Assembly: GCF_905171765.1 (NCBI RefSeq)
Contig: NC_053389.1
Location: forward strand, 400,692,645-400,756,644
Reading direction: 5' to 3'
DNA length: 64,000 nucleotides
Source of the DNA: Bufo bufo
Lineage: Eukaryota; Chordata; Amphibia; Anura; Bufonidae
Shown here: one piece after another, positions 11,956 through 23,406 of the stretch
How the letters are laid out: every line of letters begins with the position of its first letter
How positions within the stretch are numbered: position 1 is the first letter of the stretch
The notes under the pieces: model-generated
The model's database searches: none
Seen by the model: only the letters and a program-made list of their open reading frames with translations
What the model was told of the DNA's origin: nothing
Program-made: the position numbers and the translations under genes

Positions 11956-12945
11956 AAATGTGTACACCCCTGCCTATTTTAGGTCACAAATCTATATGTG
12001 CTGTAATCTTTATACGCTGTATTACATAAAAGGGCTAAACAATGTTGTTTAATAGCACATGCCCATAACTATCTATTTTCAGTAGATCAGTGGCTACGCT
12101 GTTTACGCTACATATCAGAAGATGGATTTTGGATGGCAATGTTGGAGGAACTTTAGTAAATGTAAGCAGTTAATGGTATGACTGTATTGTTTGCCCCTCC
12201 ATGGTAGCTTAGAAGCAGTTTAACGTTATGGCCACAAACGTATGTCATCATACTTTATTGAGATTGTAGGAATGCATATGTATATAGGCCCACTCTGTCC
12301 ACGTGAGTCATCGATGATTGTATATTTTCTTATTTTAGCACTGTGGACAATCTTGGCAACGAGTATCCTAATGATAGTAGCTCCACAGAGGAAGAGCCAG
12401 TGTCTGGGCCAGCCCACTCTTCCGCTCATGTGGTGAATGAGGGGAAAACATTCTGCTGGACCCTTCTGAACAAGAAGAGTCGAGGCCTGTCTCCTCTAGC
12501 CCTCATATAGCCAGGCTACAGGCACGTCTGAGAATGGGTGCTTGCCAAACCCTGATTCTGCACCAGATATTCGATCCCTGATCGATGCTCAGGTGGTTGA
12601 GCATCTGACCAGAAATTGGGGTGAAGGATAGTAAGAGGGAATCCTTGAAGGATTCGCCCGCTATCTCCACCAACTTCCAAATGATAGGTGACATTTGTAA
12701 ATGTCATGTAGGCTGCCTTTAAAATACTGGAGTCTCCCCAGGATCCAGTAGAATTGGTCAGAAGTGTTGATCAACTGAAACTAAGGGCCATATCTGGCCA
12801 ACATGCGCCCCAACCTACCCGCTCATTACCACTTCAACAACCATGGATTGAGACCATGTCCCAACCACTTTATTCCCAAGATAGGGAATACTATGGTTGG
12901 CATACATTTAGTGGTCCATCTATATTCTTATAGGCTTCTGGACAG

Positions 12946-14200
12946 GACAGTCCACGGAAGTCCCTGGACCGTTTACCAGGGATTTAATTGCATTGTAAAT
13001 CTTTTATGTATTCATTTTTATTTATATTTTTGGCTGATTCATAAGCCCTTTTATAATTTTATTTATATAAAAAATGTTAACCAAACATCTCTTATTTGTA
13101 AGCATTTTTTGTGTGACTTTTGTATTTGATTGCCTTATAGATGTAGTATAATCAGTTATAGGAAAATATGGATGTAGGTTAGGCTTCATGAAATCATCAG
13201 CTTTTTTTCACACTTTTCCATGACTATTGAGGCTACTTTGAAAAATGCAATAATGAAGATTCCTGGTACCATGGATAGCGGCATTGTGGGGAGTACATGA
13301 AAAGGTGTAGTTGCACATTTTTATTATAACATATGCATATGTAAAGTGCCATAATAAATTGTTATAAAATAATTAATATATATAAAGCAAAATAGTGTAA
13401 ATAGATTGATACAAAAATGCTTTTACATATCATACATATTGATAGTGACATTCAACAGACAGTCAGAACACACTGATCAATTTATACAATAATGAAGATA
13501 GATGTTTTTCTTAAAATGTTGATTATTTTTGGGTAGGAATGTTAATGAAGTGTTATTGCACGTAGTTTGATTCATAATATTGCACACTTGTAATTTCTTT
13601 ATTTGTACAAATGGATGTATTAGGTATTATAAAAACAGGTGATAAATTTGCATTATCCTTACATGCCTCTTCCAATAAGGTCTAAAAGAACAAATCCATA
13701 TCCATAGGTAAATAATAATAAAAATATTGTTACAGATTATATGTAATTTGGTATTAGGGGGTATTTGTAGTCAAATATCTAGTCACTATAATATAACGTG
13801 TACTCATTTACATGATATATGCACACGAGCGTCAATGGAGATAATGACCAGGATATTTGCCTACAGTATACCCCAGCCCACATCAAGGGTCCTCATACTC
13901 TTGCGAGTCCCTACACTATCTACATCAAATCAAATGTGTCTGAAACTAACAAAAAAATAAAAATTAGAGTCCAGATTAGTGTCCAGAACAATTTAACATC
14001 TTCCTCGGCAATGCCTCCTCGGGGCTGGTGAATTAATCCACATACAGTTTCCAAACTGCTAGTCCAACGGTTCCGGGTTATCCATGGTGGGTCTGGACCA
14101 ATGCAACAGATGAAGAAGATGTCAGAGTTCAGAGATGAACTAGAACAGAGATTGCGAGCCAGACCCTCACCTCCTACTCATTAGTGTCTCGCCTCACAAA
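12946..14200. other. A/T-rich sequence, no gene seen
   Basis: Probable 3' untranslated and intergenic sequence downstream of the MADF-like pseudogene. Open frames are short and lack recognisable features. Confidence 0.4.
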
Positions 14201-14214
14201 TGCTCTTCTGAATG

Positions 14215-14365
14215 AATGGCCAAAATCTTGTAGAAAGTCTTATCAGAAGATTGGATGCTGTTTTAGCTGCAAAGAGGGGACCAACTCAATATTAATACCT
14301 ATGGATTTAGAACAAGATGTCCTAACACACTGTAGGTTTAATGTGTAGGTGTCCCAATTGTAATT
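14215..14365 (+). mobile_element. fragment of an older Tc1-like element 3' end
   Basis: The run CTGTTTTAGCTGCAAAGAGG, GGACCAACTC.ATATTAATACC.ATGGATTTAGAA and TGTGTAGGTGTCCCAAT follows the order found at the 3' end of other vertebrate Tc1-like transposons (last transposase codons, then the subterminal region). The tip of the inverted repeat is missing. Confidence 0.4.
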
Positions 14366-14468
14366 TTATTTTAAATCTCAGTCTTTTACATCTCAGTGCA
14401 TATTACCATTGTTCATGTAACATGCTGAGGACGGAGTATCTTTTTTTTTGGAGAGCTACTATATAGTA

Positions 14469-16123
14469 CAGGGTGGGCCATTTATATGGATACACCTTAA
14501 TAAAATGGGAATGGTTGGTGATATTAACTTCCTGTTTGTGGCACATTAGTATATGTGAGGGGGAAAACTTTTCAAGATGCGTGGTGACCATTGCGGCCAT
14601 TTTGAAGTCGGCCATTTTGAATCCAACTTTAGTTTTTTCAATAGGAAGAGGGTCATGTGACACATCAAACTTATTGGGAATTTCACACTAAAAACAATGG
14701 TGTGCTTGGTTTTAACGTAACTTTATTCTTTCATGAGTTATTTACAAGTTTCTCTTTGTTTACAGCCATTGACATGTCGCCGAGGTTAACACGTGAGGAG
14801 CGGATAGAAATTGTGTTGATGTCTGGTGAACGCAGTAACCGGGTCATTGCAGCAGATTTAAATGCAAGACACCCTACGAGACCACCCATCTCCCATGCTA
14901 CAGTTAGCAAACTGCTTGGTAAGTTTCATGAAACTGGTTCAGTGTTGGATTTGCCAAAATGTGGACGCATGAAATCTGTCTCTAATGAAGAAACATCAGT
15001 GGCTGTCCTAGCTTCATTCAGCAAGAGCCCACAGCGTAGCACTCGCCGCATGTCACTGGAGAGTGGCATTAGTCGAACATCCCTTCGGCGGATATTAGCT
15101 ACTCACAAATGGCACCCTTACAAACTCCAGCTACTGGAGCATCTCTACGAGAATGACCCAGATCGGCGCACTGAATTTGCAGAATGCGCAAAACAAAAAT
15201 TGGAACAGGACCCTCAGTTTACGCAGAAGATTTTGTTCAGTGATGAGGCAAACTTTTATGTGAATGGTGAAGTTAACAAACAAAACCACCGCTATTGGTC
15301 TGACACTAACCCACATTGGATAGATCCCTCCAAGACTGTTGGAACAAAAAAATTGATGGTATGGAGTGGTATATGGGGTACAAAGATAGTGGGGCCATTC
15401 TTCATCAATGGAAACCTCAAGGCCACTGGATATGCGAAATTGCTACATGATGATGTGTTTCCCTTTTTATGCACTGAAGCTGGCACGTTCCCTGAGTTTT
15501 TCCAGCAAGATGGTGCACCACCAGATTATGGGTGTCAGGTCCGAGCATTCCTAGATGAACAGTTTCCTGGAAAGTGGATTGGTCGTCGTGGGCCATTTGA
15601 ATGTCCCCCAAGGTCACCCGATCTGACCCCCTTAGACTTTTATCTTTGGGGTCATCTGAAGGCAATTGTCTATGCTGTGAAGATACGAGATGTGCAGCAC
15701 CTGAAACTACGGATACTGGAAGCCTGTGCTAGAATTTATCCTGCGGTGTTGCTATCAGTGTGTGAAGAGTGGGAGAAGAGGGTTGCATTGACAATCCAAC
15801 ACAATGGGCAGCACATTGAACACATTTTAGAAGTGGTCAGAAACTTGTAAATAACTCATGAAAGAATAAAGTTACGTTAAAACCAAGCACACCATTGTTT
15901 TTCTTGTGAAATTCCCAATAAGTTTGATGTGTCACATGACCCTCTTCCTATTGAAAAAACAAAAATTGGAATCAAAATGGCCAACTTCAAAATGGCCGCC
16001 ATGGTCACCACCTATCTTGAAAAGTTTCCCCCCTCACATATACTAATGTGCCACAAACAGGAAGTTAATATCACCAACCATTCCCATTTTTTTAAGGTGT
16101 ATCCATATAAATGGGCCACCCTG
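14469..16123 (+). mobile_element. complete mariner-like transposon (DD41D) with 285-bp inverted repeats
   Basis: A 1655-bp element flanked by TA (14467-14468 and 16124-16125). Both ends begin CAGGGTGGCCCATTTAT-like sequence (one mismatch between them) and stay alignable for 285 bp: 14469-14753 against 15839-16123. The repeats contain paired CCATTTTGAA blocks and an AACGTAACTTTATTCTTTCA segment. The repeats are highly but not perfectly matched, which points to a fairly young insertion. Confidence 0.93.
14774..15850 (+). CDS. mariner-like transposase, DD41D, intact frame
   Basis: A 358-residue frame from the ATG at 14774 (MSPRLTREERIEI). An open extension upstream to 14657 lies inside the inverted repeat and is probably not used. 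N-terminal helix-turn-helix domains (about residues 5-115) precede the catalytic core: D157 in FSDEANF, D246 in FFQQDGAPPDYG and D288 in LTPLDFYLWG, with 41 residues between the last two. The His usual after APP is replaced by Asp (APPDYG), which could weaken activity. The last three codons and the stop lie inside the right inverted repeat (from 15839). A TTTACAG immediately before 14768 could act as a splice acceptor; I see no matching donor that must be used. Confidence 0.9.
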   Translation: MSPRLTREERIEIVLMSGERSNRVIAADLNARHPTRPPISHATVSKLLGKFHETGSVLDLPKCGRMKSVSNEETSVAVLASFSKSPQRSTRRMSLESGISRTSLRRILATHKWHPYKLQLLEHLYENDPDRRTEFAECAKQKLEQDPQFTQKILFSDEANFYVNGEVNKQNHRYWSDTNPHWIDPSKTVGTKKLMVWSGIWGTKIVGPFFINGNLKATGYAKLLHDDVFPFLCTEAGTFPEFFQQDGAPPDYGCQVRAFLDEQFPGKWIGRRGPFECPPRSPDLTPLDFYLWGHLKAIVYAVKIRDVQHLKLRILEACARIYPAVLLSVCEEWEKRVALTIQHNGQHIEHILEVVRNL

Positions 16124-16125
16124 TA

Positions 16126-16530
16126 GATTGCTGCTGAATGCTGTGTGTAATTTTTGCAATGGCCAGTAGATGGTGGTAGGTGAATTTGTAAACCTTAATT
16201 TCAGCACATATACCGATCTCATGGTTTAGACTTTAAAGTTCCCAACAGTTTTTTTTTTTTTACATTTTACAAGAGTAATAATATTTCCATTTGCATTCTT
16301 TAGGGTATAATTTTTTCAGTATTAAAAGCTTAGAACAACTTACTGCTTAATACATAAATGCATAAATATAAATACAAGTCCTAAAAAAAGAGTGTAATTT
16401 TTCTAATGATAGGTGTTTTTTTTGTTTTTTTTGGAGCTTATGCTATTTAGTTACATAGGATGGAAAAGAGGTTCTGTTGAGTTCAGTATTTCTGGATCAG
16501 TTATACATCATTAATTGCTGGGTTAATTAT
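16126..16530. other. no gene seen
   Basis: A/T-rich sequence with a T homopolymer near 16250. Nothing recognisable. Confidence 0.4.
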
Positions 16531-16696
16531 AACTTTCACACGAGCGAGTTTTCGCACGCGGGTGCGATGCGTGACTTGAATACATAGCACCTGCACTGAA
16601 TCCTGACCCATTCATTTTAAAAGGTCTGTGTACATGAGCGTTTTTTTTCATAAACGCATCTGGAGCCAATCTGCCACGCTCGTGTGAAAGGGGCCT
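16531..16696. mobile_element. small palindromic TWA-type miniature element, degraded left tip
   Basis: Left CTTTCACACGAGCGAG and right CGCTCGTGTGAAAGGGGCC are inverted matches, the same terminal words used by better preserved TWA-flanked elements here. The left tip and its target duplication are unclear. Confidence 0.55.
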
Positions 16697-17879
16697 CAAT
16701 ATAATCTAGATGAGCATCTAGAGGAACTTTCATCGCTCCTGACATGTCTTTTTCAATAGCTACTTGCATCCCCCATGTAATAATAATTCTGGGGCATCTA
16801 TTCTTACGTCTGTACGTTGTGCCATTCTTCTTATAGTTCTGCTATAAGTTTATAGCTAAAGATGCAGACACTAGCAGAACTGATTGAATAGTGTCAGATT
16901 GGGCAGGGATCCCCCCACAACTCGTAACACCCATGTATACCTTTATTTGTAAACTTCTAGATGCCCTGGAATTGTCATTTCGTGTAGAATACAGTTATGT
17001 ACTAAACAGGCATGTCAGGAGAGGCCACAGGTCCTCTTTAACATTAAATGCTGACCTAGTACCTGTCATTACTACCTTTAGGGGTACAGCTTTCAATATT
17101 TTTACTACTCTAACTGTAAATAACCCTTTCCTGTGTTGATATCTGAATTGAAGTTCATACATATGTTTATGTAAATTAGATCACCTCGAACATGTTAAAA
17201 TGTCAATCAAGAAGGAGAGGGAAGGGCTGGCAGATGAACCCGGAGGAGCAAGGGTGCACAGATTTGGTTGGGTTCACACTCGATGCAGTTGGCTGCTCAT
17301 TTATACATGGATTAAACATACTTTTTCTCCAGAAAGAAGCAATGGATTGCTAGGTGAAAAGAGTCATTACATTCAGCTGAGCTAGCCCTAGAAGGCATTT
17401 TGCCTGGTGACAGACTCCCTTTATATATAGTGTTTGTCAGAGGACCGGACAAAAGAATCATTTTATGTTCAGATCTACTGGCTCGCCACTGCATCCACTG
17501 GCAAAATCAACTGTTTTCCAGAATCTGTGGTAGGTAATCAACTGATCACCACAGCACCTGCATTTTGATGTGACAGCCCCTTCCTCAGTTTTCTGTTCTG
17601 TACTTTTCACTTTTTAAGATTTTGAAAACAACGCAGTTGGTAAATTGTGTTATCCATGTGAATAGGATCATAATCAGTGAGATTAAAGGGGTTTCCCACT
17701 TTTGCTACATTCATGACCTACATGCAAGACCCCATTTTTCAACTTTTTAACACCCCATGCAACAGTTTTATTGCACATGGTTTCATCCTCACCACTTGAG
17801 AGGTGGGGGCTGGAATTTTGGCCCTGGCAAAGTTAGTAACATTTCTGCCTGGAAATGTGTAGAAAATTAGTATAAACGA
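16697..17879. other. no gene; TTAA-type end near 17683
   Basis: No supported gene. GATTAAAGGGGTTTCCC at 17681-17697 looks like one end of a TTAA/AGGGG miniature element whose partner I could not place. Confidence 0.35.
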
Positions 17880-18040
17880 CTCCAGTCAGGGGATGGCATC
17901 GTTTTCACTCCAGGTGCAGCAACGCATGGGCTATAAACGGCAATAAATGACCCCAAGTCTTTCTGGGATTCGCGTCACCACCTATACCTTGGTTGAACTT
18001 GATGGACTTATGTCTTTTTTCAACCGTATTAACTATGTAA
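17880..18040 (+). mobile_element. CR1-like LINE 3' tail
   Basis: The ordered words CCCAAGTCTTTCTGGGATTC, CTTGGTTGAACTTGATGGAC and TTTTTTCAACCGTATTAACT are the characteristic end of a CR1-group LINE 3' untranslated region. Only this tail is present, in the plus orientation. Confidence 0.55.
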
Positions 18041-19405
18041 GTTTGTCCTATCACTAGTGTTTTCTTCATGGTATTTTCCCTCCCTTTCAAGGTGTTTTAA
18101 AAATGGCTGGAAAAAAACACAAAAATGCTACACAAAAGTGCCGAAAAATACAATAAAACCTATATGTGAAAGCACCCTAAAGGCTAATTTATTACCATGT
18201 TCTACTAGTGAGACATATTCAGATGTGCCATAGTCAGCTGTTACAGATCCAGGGGCCCAAAAATTGTCCATGTACATGAGCCCTAGTTGTCCCCAATTAA
18301 TGAAACAATTACAGAAGTTTACAGCTTGTGGATTTCAGGAATGTCTAAGAATATTTTGTGAAATGTTAATTGCATAACCTCTTCAATTGATGTTTTTAAG
18401 CTTTTATTTTCCGCCAACATTTTGTTTTCAGAAAGACATTTCTAACTTTCAAGGTTCTAAGCGTGAAATAAACCAAAATGGTTAAAAACTCTGAATAACA
18501 TAAAGTTGCAGCACGTTAATGACTAATTTGCGAGATTAGGATGTAGCCTTTTTACTATTTGATCACCAAGCAGATTAATTTCAGTATCCCATTACAAATG
18601 TGCTTTAAAGTATTTCTTAAGCTGATAAAACGCATATTATGATATTACTACAAACTTGCAGATTAGCACTGTGCCCTTCATTTGTAAGCATTAACTTTCC
18701 TTTTATGCCTTCTTCACAGCAAGTCCTAATGTGGATTGAAAAATCTATTAGAAGTTACCTATGCAATTTATATGCCCAAAAATTTCACCATTGAACAATT
18801 ATGACTAAAATCTAATGAATGCCTTCCATAGAAGTGCAGAGTGACCCGTGCTTATCTTTCTTTTACATGTGCCCTAAGGATGAACTCAAAGCATTTCCAG
18901 TTCAATTTTATTAATATCTAGAATTATGTTCATAGGGTTTGTGTGGACTGGACAGGACATCTCCTGTTATATGTCTTAGTAGGGTATATGGACATCAAGA
19001 CAGACACTGCCTGACCCATGTATGACATACAGATACAGTAAGTTGTATTTTTAACTGCTTGCCGCACTACTTCATTAATAATACATTTCGCAGGAATATG
19101 TTTGTTTAACAAATGCTTCATCTGTAGGTACTAATTTGAAAGGTCTCTACATAAGACTGGGGTTACACAGCGACTTTTTCCCAATATAACAAAAAATCGC
19201 AGTTTAGCACTGAAGCGTTGCAACTTAATTGAAGATAATGGGGTCACAACACGACTTGCAGAATTGGCCAAAAAATCTAGCAATGTTAAATTTGTTGCAG
19301 TTGTCCAGTCGCAGCTACTTTAATTACTTCTGATTTAAGCAGTACTATAAAACAGTGTTTGGTCGCTCTGACCGCAGTCTAATAATGCAATGTGCGTTCC
19401 CCTCC
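18041..19405. other. no gene seen
   Basis: A/T-rich sequence, no repeat end or gene recognised with confidence. Confidence 0.4.
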
Positions 19406-19408
19406 TTA

Positions 19409-20349
19409 GGCCTCTTTCACACGGGCGTTGCAGGTAAAATGTGCGGGTGCATTGCGGGAACACCTGCGATTTTTACGCGCGAGTGCAAAACATTTTAATG
19501 CGTTTTGCACTCGTGTGAGAAAAATCACGCATGTTTGGTACCCAAACCCGAACTTCTTCACAGAAGTTCGGACTTGAGATCGGTGTTCTGTAGATTGTAT
19601 TATTTTCCCTTATAACATGGTTATAAGGGAAAATAATAGCATTCTGAATACAGAATGCTTAGTAGGTGATCAATTGAGGGTTAAAAAAAAATAAAAAAAT
19701 TAACACACCTTCTCCTCTTGTTCGCGTAGTTCCCGGTCTCTTCTTTACTTCTTTAATGATGAGCTGTGGGCTAAAGGACCTTTGGTGACGTCAGATCACA
19801 TGCTCCAATCACCTGGTCCATCACCGTGGTGATGGACCATGTGATTGGAGCATGTGATCTGACGTCACCACAGGTCCTAGCCAGTAGTTCATCATTAAAG
19901 AAGTAAAGAAGAGACCGGGAACTACGCGAACAAGAGGAGAAGGTGAGTTAATTTTTTTATTTTTTTTTAACCCTCAATTGATCACCTACTAAGCATTCTG
20001 TATTCAGAATGCTATTATTTTCCCTTATAACCATGTTATAAGGGAAAATAATACAGTGAATAGACTGTCACCTAGCAACCATGTGTGAAAATCGCACCGC
20101 ATCCGCACTTGCTGACGGATGCTTGCGATTTTCACGCAACCCCATTCACTTCTAAGGGGCCTGCGTTGTGTGAAAAACACAGAATATAGAGCATGCAGCG
20201 ATTTTCACGCAACGCACAAGTGATGTGTGAAAATCACCGCTCATGTGAACAGCCCCAAAGAAATGAATGGGTCGGTATTCAGTGCGGGTGTAATGCGTTC
20301 ACCTCACGCATCGCATCCGCGCGGAATACTCGCCCGTGTGAAAGGGGCC
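19409..20349. mobile_element. TTA-flanked palindromic element (Harbinger-like MITE) with long fold-back
   Basis: A 941-bp unit flanked by TTA (19406-19408 and 20350-20352). The ends are GGCCTCTTTCACACGGGCG and, inverted, GGCCCCTTTCACACGGGCG. Most of the interior is one hairpin: arms of about 230 bp (roughly 19594-19825 and 19829-20055) meet at a CCATCACCGTGGTGATGG centre. A related, right-truncated copy is at 23407-23921. The TWA target duplication suggests PIF/Harbinger mobilisation; no gene is encoded. Confidence 0.8.
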
Positions 20350-22740
20350 TTAACCCCTTAACGCCCAGCGCCGTAAATGTACGGCGCAACCGGACATGAC
20401 TTAACGCCCAGCGCCGTACATGTACGGCCCGCTGATCGGGTGGGTGCAGAAGCTGCGCCCATCCGATCCGTGGCAGGGGTCCAGCAGTCACTGATAGCCG
20501 GACCCCTCTTGTATGCTCCGGCAACGGTGAAATCACCTATGCCGGCGCATTAACACCTGCACGTGCTGTGACGGGGACCTGATGGCAGGGAAAGCAGCAC
20601 GATGCCTTCCTTAGGCATCGTGGATGCCTTCCGGGAGAGCCTGTGAGATCCAGCCCCCTGGATCTCACAGGCAGGGAGCTGTAAGTGTATTACACTGGTA
20701 ATACACTTACAGCCAATGCATTACAATACAGAAGTATTGTAATGCATTGTAAAGGGGATCATACCCCCAAAAGTTGAAGTCCCATAGTGGGAAAAAAGAA
20801 AAAGTAAAAAGAAGTTAAAAAAAATTACGTTTTCCAAAACAAAAAAATTTAAGTTTCAAGTAAAAGAAAAAAGCGTCCTTTTCCCAAAATAAAGTAAAAA
20901 ACAAAACAAGCTGTAAAAAATAGGGAAAAAAATAAAAGTAGACATATTAGGTATCGCCGCGTCCGTATCGACTGGCTCTATAAAAATATCACATGACCTA
21001 ACCCCTCAGGTGAACACCGTCAAAAAAATTTAATAAAACTGTGCTAAAAAAAAACATTTTTTTGTCCCCTTACATCACTAAAAGTGAAACACCAAGCGAT
21101 CAAAAAGGCTTATGCCCACCAAAATAGTACCAATCTAACCATCACCTCATCCTGCAAAAAATGAGCCCCTACCTAAGACAATCACCCAAAAAAATAAAAA
21201 ACTATGGCTCTCAGACTATGGAGACACTAAAACATGTAAAACATAAATACATTTTTTTTTTTTACATATTAGGTATTGCCGTGTCCGTAACAACCTGTTC
21301 TATAAAAATACCACATGATCTAACCTGTCAGATGAACACTGTAAATAACAAAAATTAAAACGGTGCCAAAACAGCTATTTTTTGTTGCTTTGCCTCACAA
21401 AAAGTGTAATATAGAGCAGCCAAAAATCATATGTACCCTAAAATAGTACCAACAAAACTGCCACCTTATTCCGTAGTTTCCAAAATGGGTTCTTTTTTTG
21501 GAGTTTCTACACTAGGCGTGCATCAGGGGGTCCTCAAATGTGACATGGCAGCTTAAAATTATCCCAGTGAAAACTGCCTTCTAAAAACCATATGGTGTTC
21601 CTTCCCTTTTGCGCCCTGCCATGTGCCCATACAGCAATTTACGGCTACATGTGGGGTGTTTCTGTAAAAAGTACTAAACATGGAAAAACTGGCAAAAAAA
21701 TGAAATTCAGAAATATCTACATTTTCCATTAATTCTTGTGGAACACCTAAAGGGTTAACAAAGTTTGTAAAATCAGTTTTGAATACCTTGAGGGGTGTAG
21801 TTTCTAAAATGGGGTCACTTTTTTAGAGTTTCTACTCTAGGGGTGCATCAGGGGGTCTTCAAATGGGACATGACAGTTTAAAATAGTGAAATCTGCTTTC
21901 CAAAAACCATATGGCATTCCTTTCCTTCCAATGCCATGTGCCAGTACAGCAGTTTACGACCACATATGGGGTGGTTCTCTAAACTACATAATCAGGACAA
22001 TAAATATTGAGTTTTGTTTGGCTGTTAACCCTTGCTTTGTTAGTGGAAAAAAATGTATTAAAATTGAAAATCTGCCAAAAAAGTGAAATTCTTGTGGCAC
22101 TAAAGGGTTAACAAAGTTTGTAAAATCAGCTTTGAATATCTTGAGGAGTGTAGTTTCTAAAATGGGGTCATTTTTAGGTGGTTTCTATTATGTAAGACTC
22201 ACAAAGCGACTTCAGACCTGAACTGGTCCTTAAAAAGTGGGTTTTGGAAATTTTCTGAAACATTTCAAGATTTGCTTCTAAACTTCTAAGGCGTTCAAAG
22301 TGCGTTCAGTGAAACGCGCACCATTTTGCAGTTTTGTCTCCGATTGCATTCAGTTGTTCAGTTTTTTCAGCACAAGTGCAATGCGTTTTGATGCGTTTTT
22401 CACTTGTGTGATAAAAAACTGAAGGTTTACAAACAACATCTCTTAGTAACCGTCAGTGAAAAAGTATTGTATCCGCACTTGCTTCCGGATGCAATGCGTT
22501 TTTCACTAAAGCCCCATTCACTTCTATGGGGCCAGGGATGGTTGAAAAACGCAGAATATAGAACATGCTGCGTTTTTCACGTAACACAGAACTGATGCAT
22601 GAAAAAAATGCAGGCATTGCACCTGTGCGGAAAACTTGCTCGTGTGAAAGGGACCTAAGCCTTCTAATCTCCCCAAAAAATAAAATGGCATTTACAAAAT
22701 TATCCAAAGGGGAAAAATGGCTCAGTCCTTAAAGGGTTAA
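20350..22740. mobile_element. TTAA-flanked 2.4-kb non-coding element, holding a nested MITE
   Basis: Runs from TTAACCCCTTAACG (20350) to CCTTAAAGGGTTAA (ends 22740), an inverted match. It opens with two copies of a ~43-bp unit (TTAACGCCCAGCGCCGTA, starting near 20358 and 20401). The right half repeats an ACCTTGAGGGGTGTAGTTTC block (21787 and, with one change, 22140), with a looser related block near 21475. It has no coding capacity. A partial copy of the right part lies at 63240-63739. The TAA-flanked element 22290-22655 is inserted in it. Confidence 0.65.
22290..22655. mobile_element. TAA-flanked MITE inserted in a TTAA element
   Basis: A 366-bp insert with TAA at 22287-22289 and 22656-22658. 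The right end, inverted, reads GGTCCCTTTCACACGAGC; the left tip GGCGTTCAAAGTGCG is diverged. The paralogue at 63421-63450 has CTTCTAAACTTCTAAGCCTT without the insert, so the boundaries and the 3-bp duplication are directly visible. Confidence 0.85.
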
Positions 22741-23403
22741 TATAACGTGATCATTGGGTATTTTGCAGCTAAACCTGTGTCAGTCAGCTGATTGCTGTAG
22801 TGACTTGCTTATGAGAAGTTTTTATAAAATTGGAACAACCCATTTAAGGGTGGGTTCACACTTTTGTGTTTTAAGTGTTAGTGGTTTGTCCTGCTCCATA
22901 TGTTAATTGGTGATGTGTTTTGAAAACAGCACCATGTTAAAGCTTTTAGTTTTCTTCTGATATTTTGACATCTCCCTCTTTATAGAAGAAACAAATGTCA
23001 GAGAAAAACATGGTTCACACAGTTGTTTAGAAAAAAACACTGCTAAAACATGCCATAAAACTTATATGCGGCAGTTTAAAAAAAAAATGGAGGTAACAAA
23101 AACGCCAGCGCAAAATCATGTGTCTAGGGACCCTAGACATCCTGACCTACATATGCTGCTTATAACTTGAACTTTTGCAGTGCTATAGTATTGATGACTT
23201 ATCCTCAGGATAGGAAGAAAAAAACAATGCAACAGCACTCGGCAAACGCAAATAAAGTACAATAATGCCATAGTAATAGAAAATATTCTGGTGCTAATGC
23301 TACGCTTATTTTATTAATTTGAGATTCTTGGCAAATACATTTTGTACAAAATTATTTGGGCCAGTCTGCCACATGTCAAGGCGATCTCTATAAGATGGAA
23401 ACC
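22741..23403. other. no gene; partial TWA-type end near 22851
   Basis: GGGTGGGTTCACACTTTTGTG at about 22850-22870 resembles the left tip of the element at 30611. No clear partner was found. No gene. Confidence 0.35.
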
Positions 23404-23406
23404 TAA

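Larger units (their letters stand above)
7838..12945 (+). pseudogene. broken MADF/Myb-SANT-like DNA-binding protein gene (Harbinger accessory-like)
   Basis: Three to four exon-like blocks in one order and strand. Block 1 (7838-7992) reads LVQERPSI, then after a 1-nt loss WDTRSDLYHDHVH: the start of a MADF domain. Block 2 (8526-8681), after acceptor TTCTATACTCACAG, reads CDQFRREL...RSGDGG..KKPY...QLKFLGPVVEL, the second half of the domain. Donor GAGCT/gtgacc joins in frame to block 3 (from 12339, acceptor TCTTATTTTAG), giving VDNLGNEYPND plus an acidic stretch. Frameshifts near 12440 and 12610 follow; LIDAQVVEHLTR (about 12578-12615) and a Pro/Gln/Tyr-rich tail (to ~12945) complete it. An antisense LINE fills the intron. 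This layout resembles the DNA-binding partner encoded by PIF/Harbinger transposons. A decayed host gene of the same family is the alternative. Confidence 0.55.

Noticed and set aside
14403..14663. Minus-strand open frame before the DD41D transposase
   Set aside because: Lies in the long inverted repeat; mirrored by a similar frame at 15929-16126.
14657..14773. N-terminal extension of the DD41D transposase
   Set aside because: Inside the inverted repeat; the protein family resemblance starts at the internal ATG (14774).
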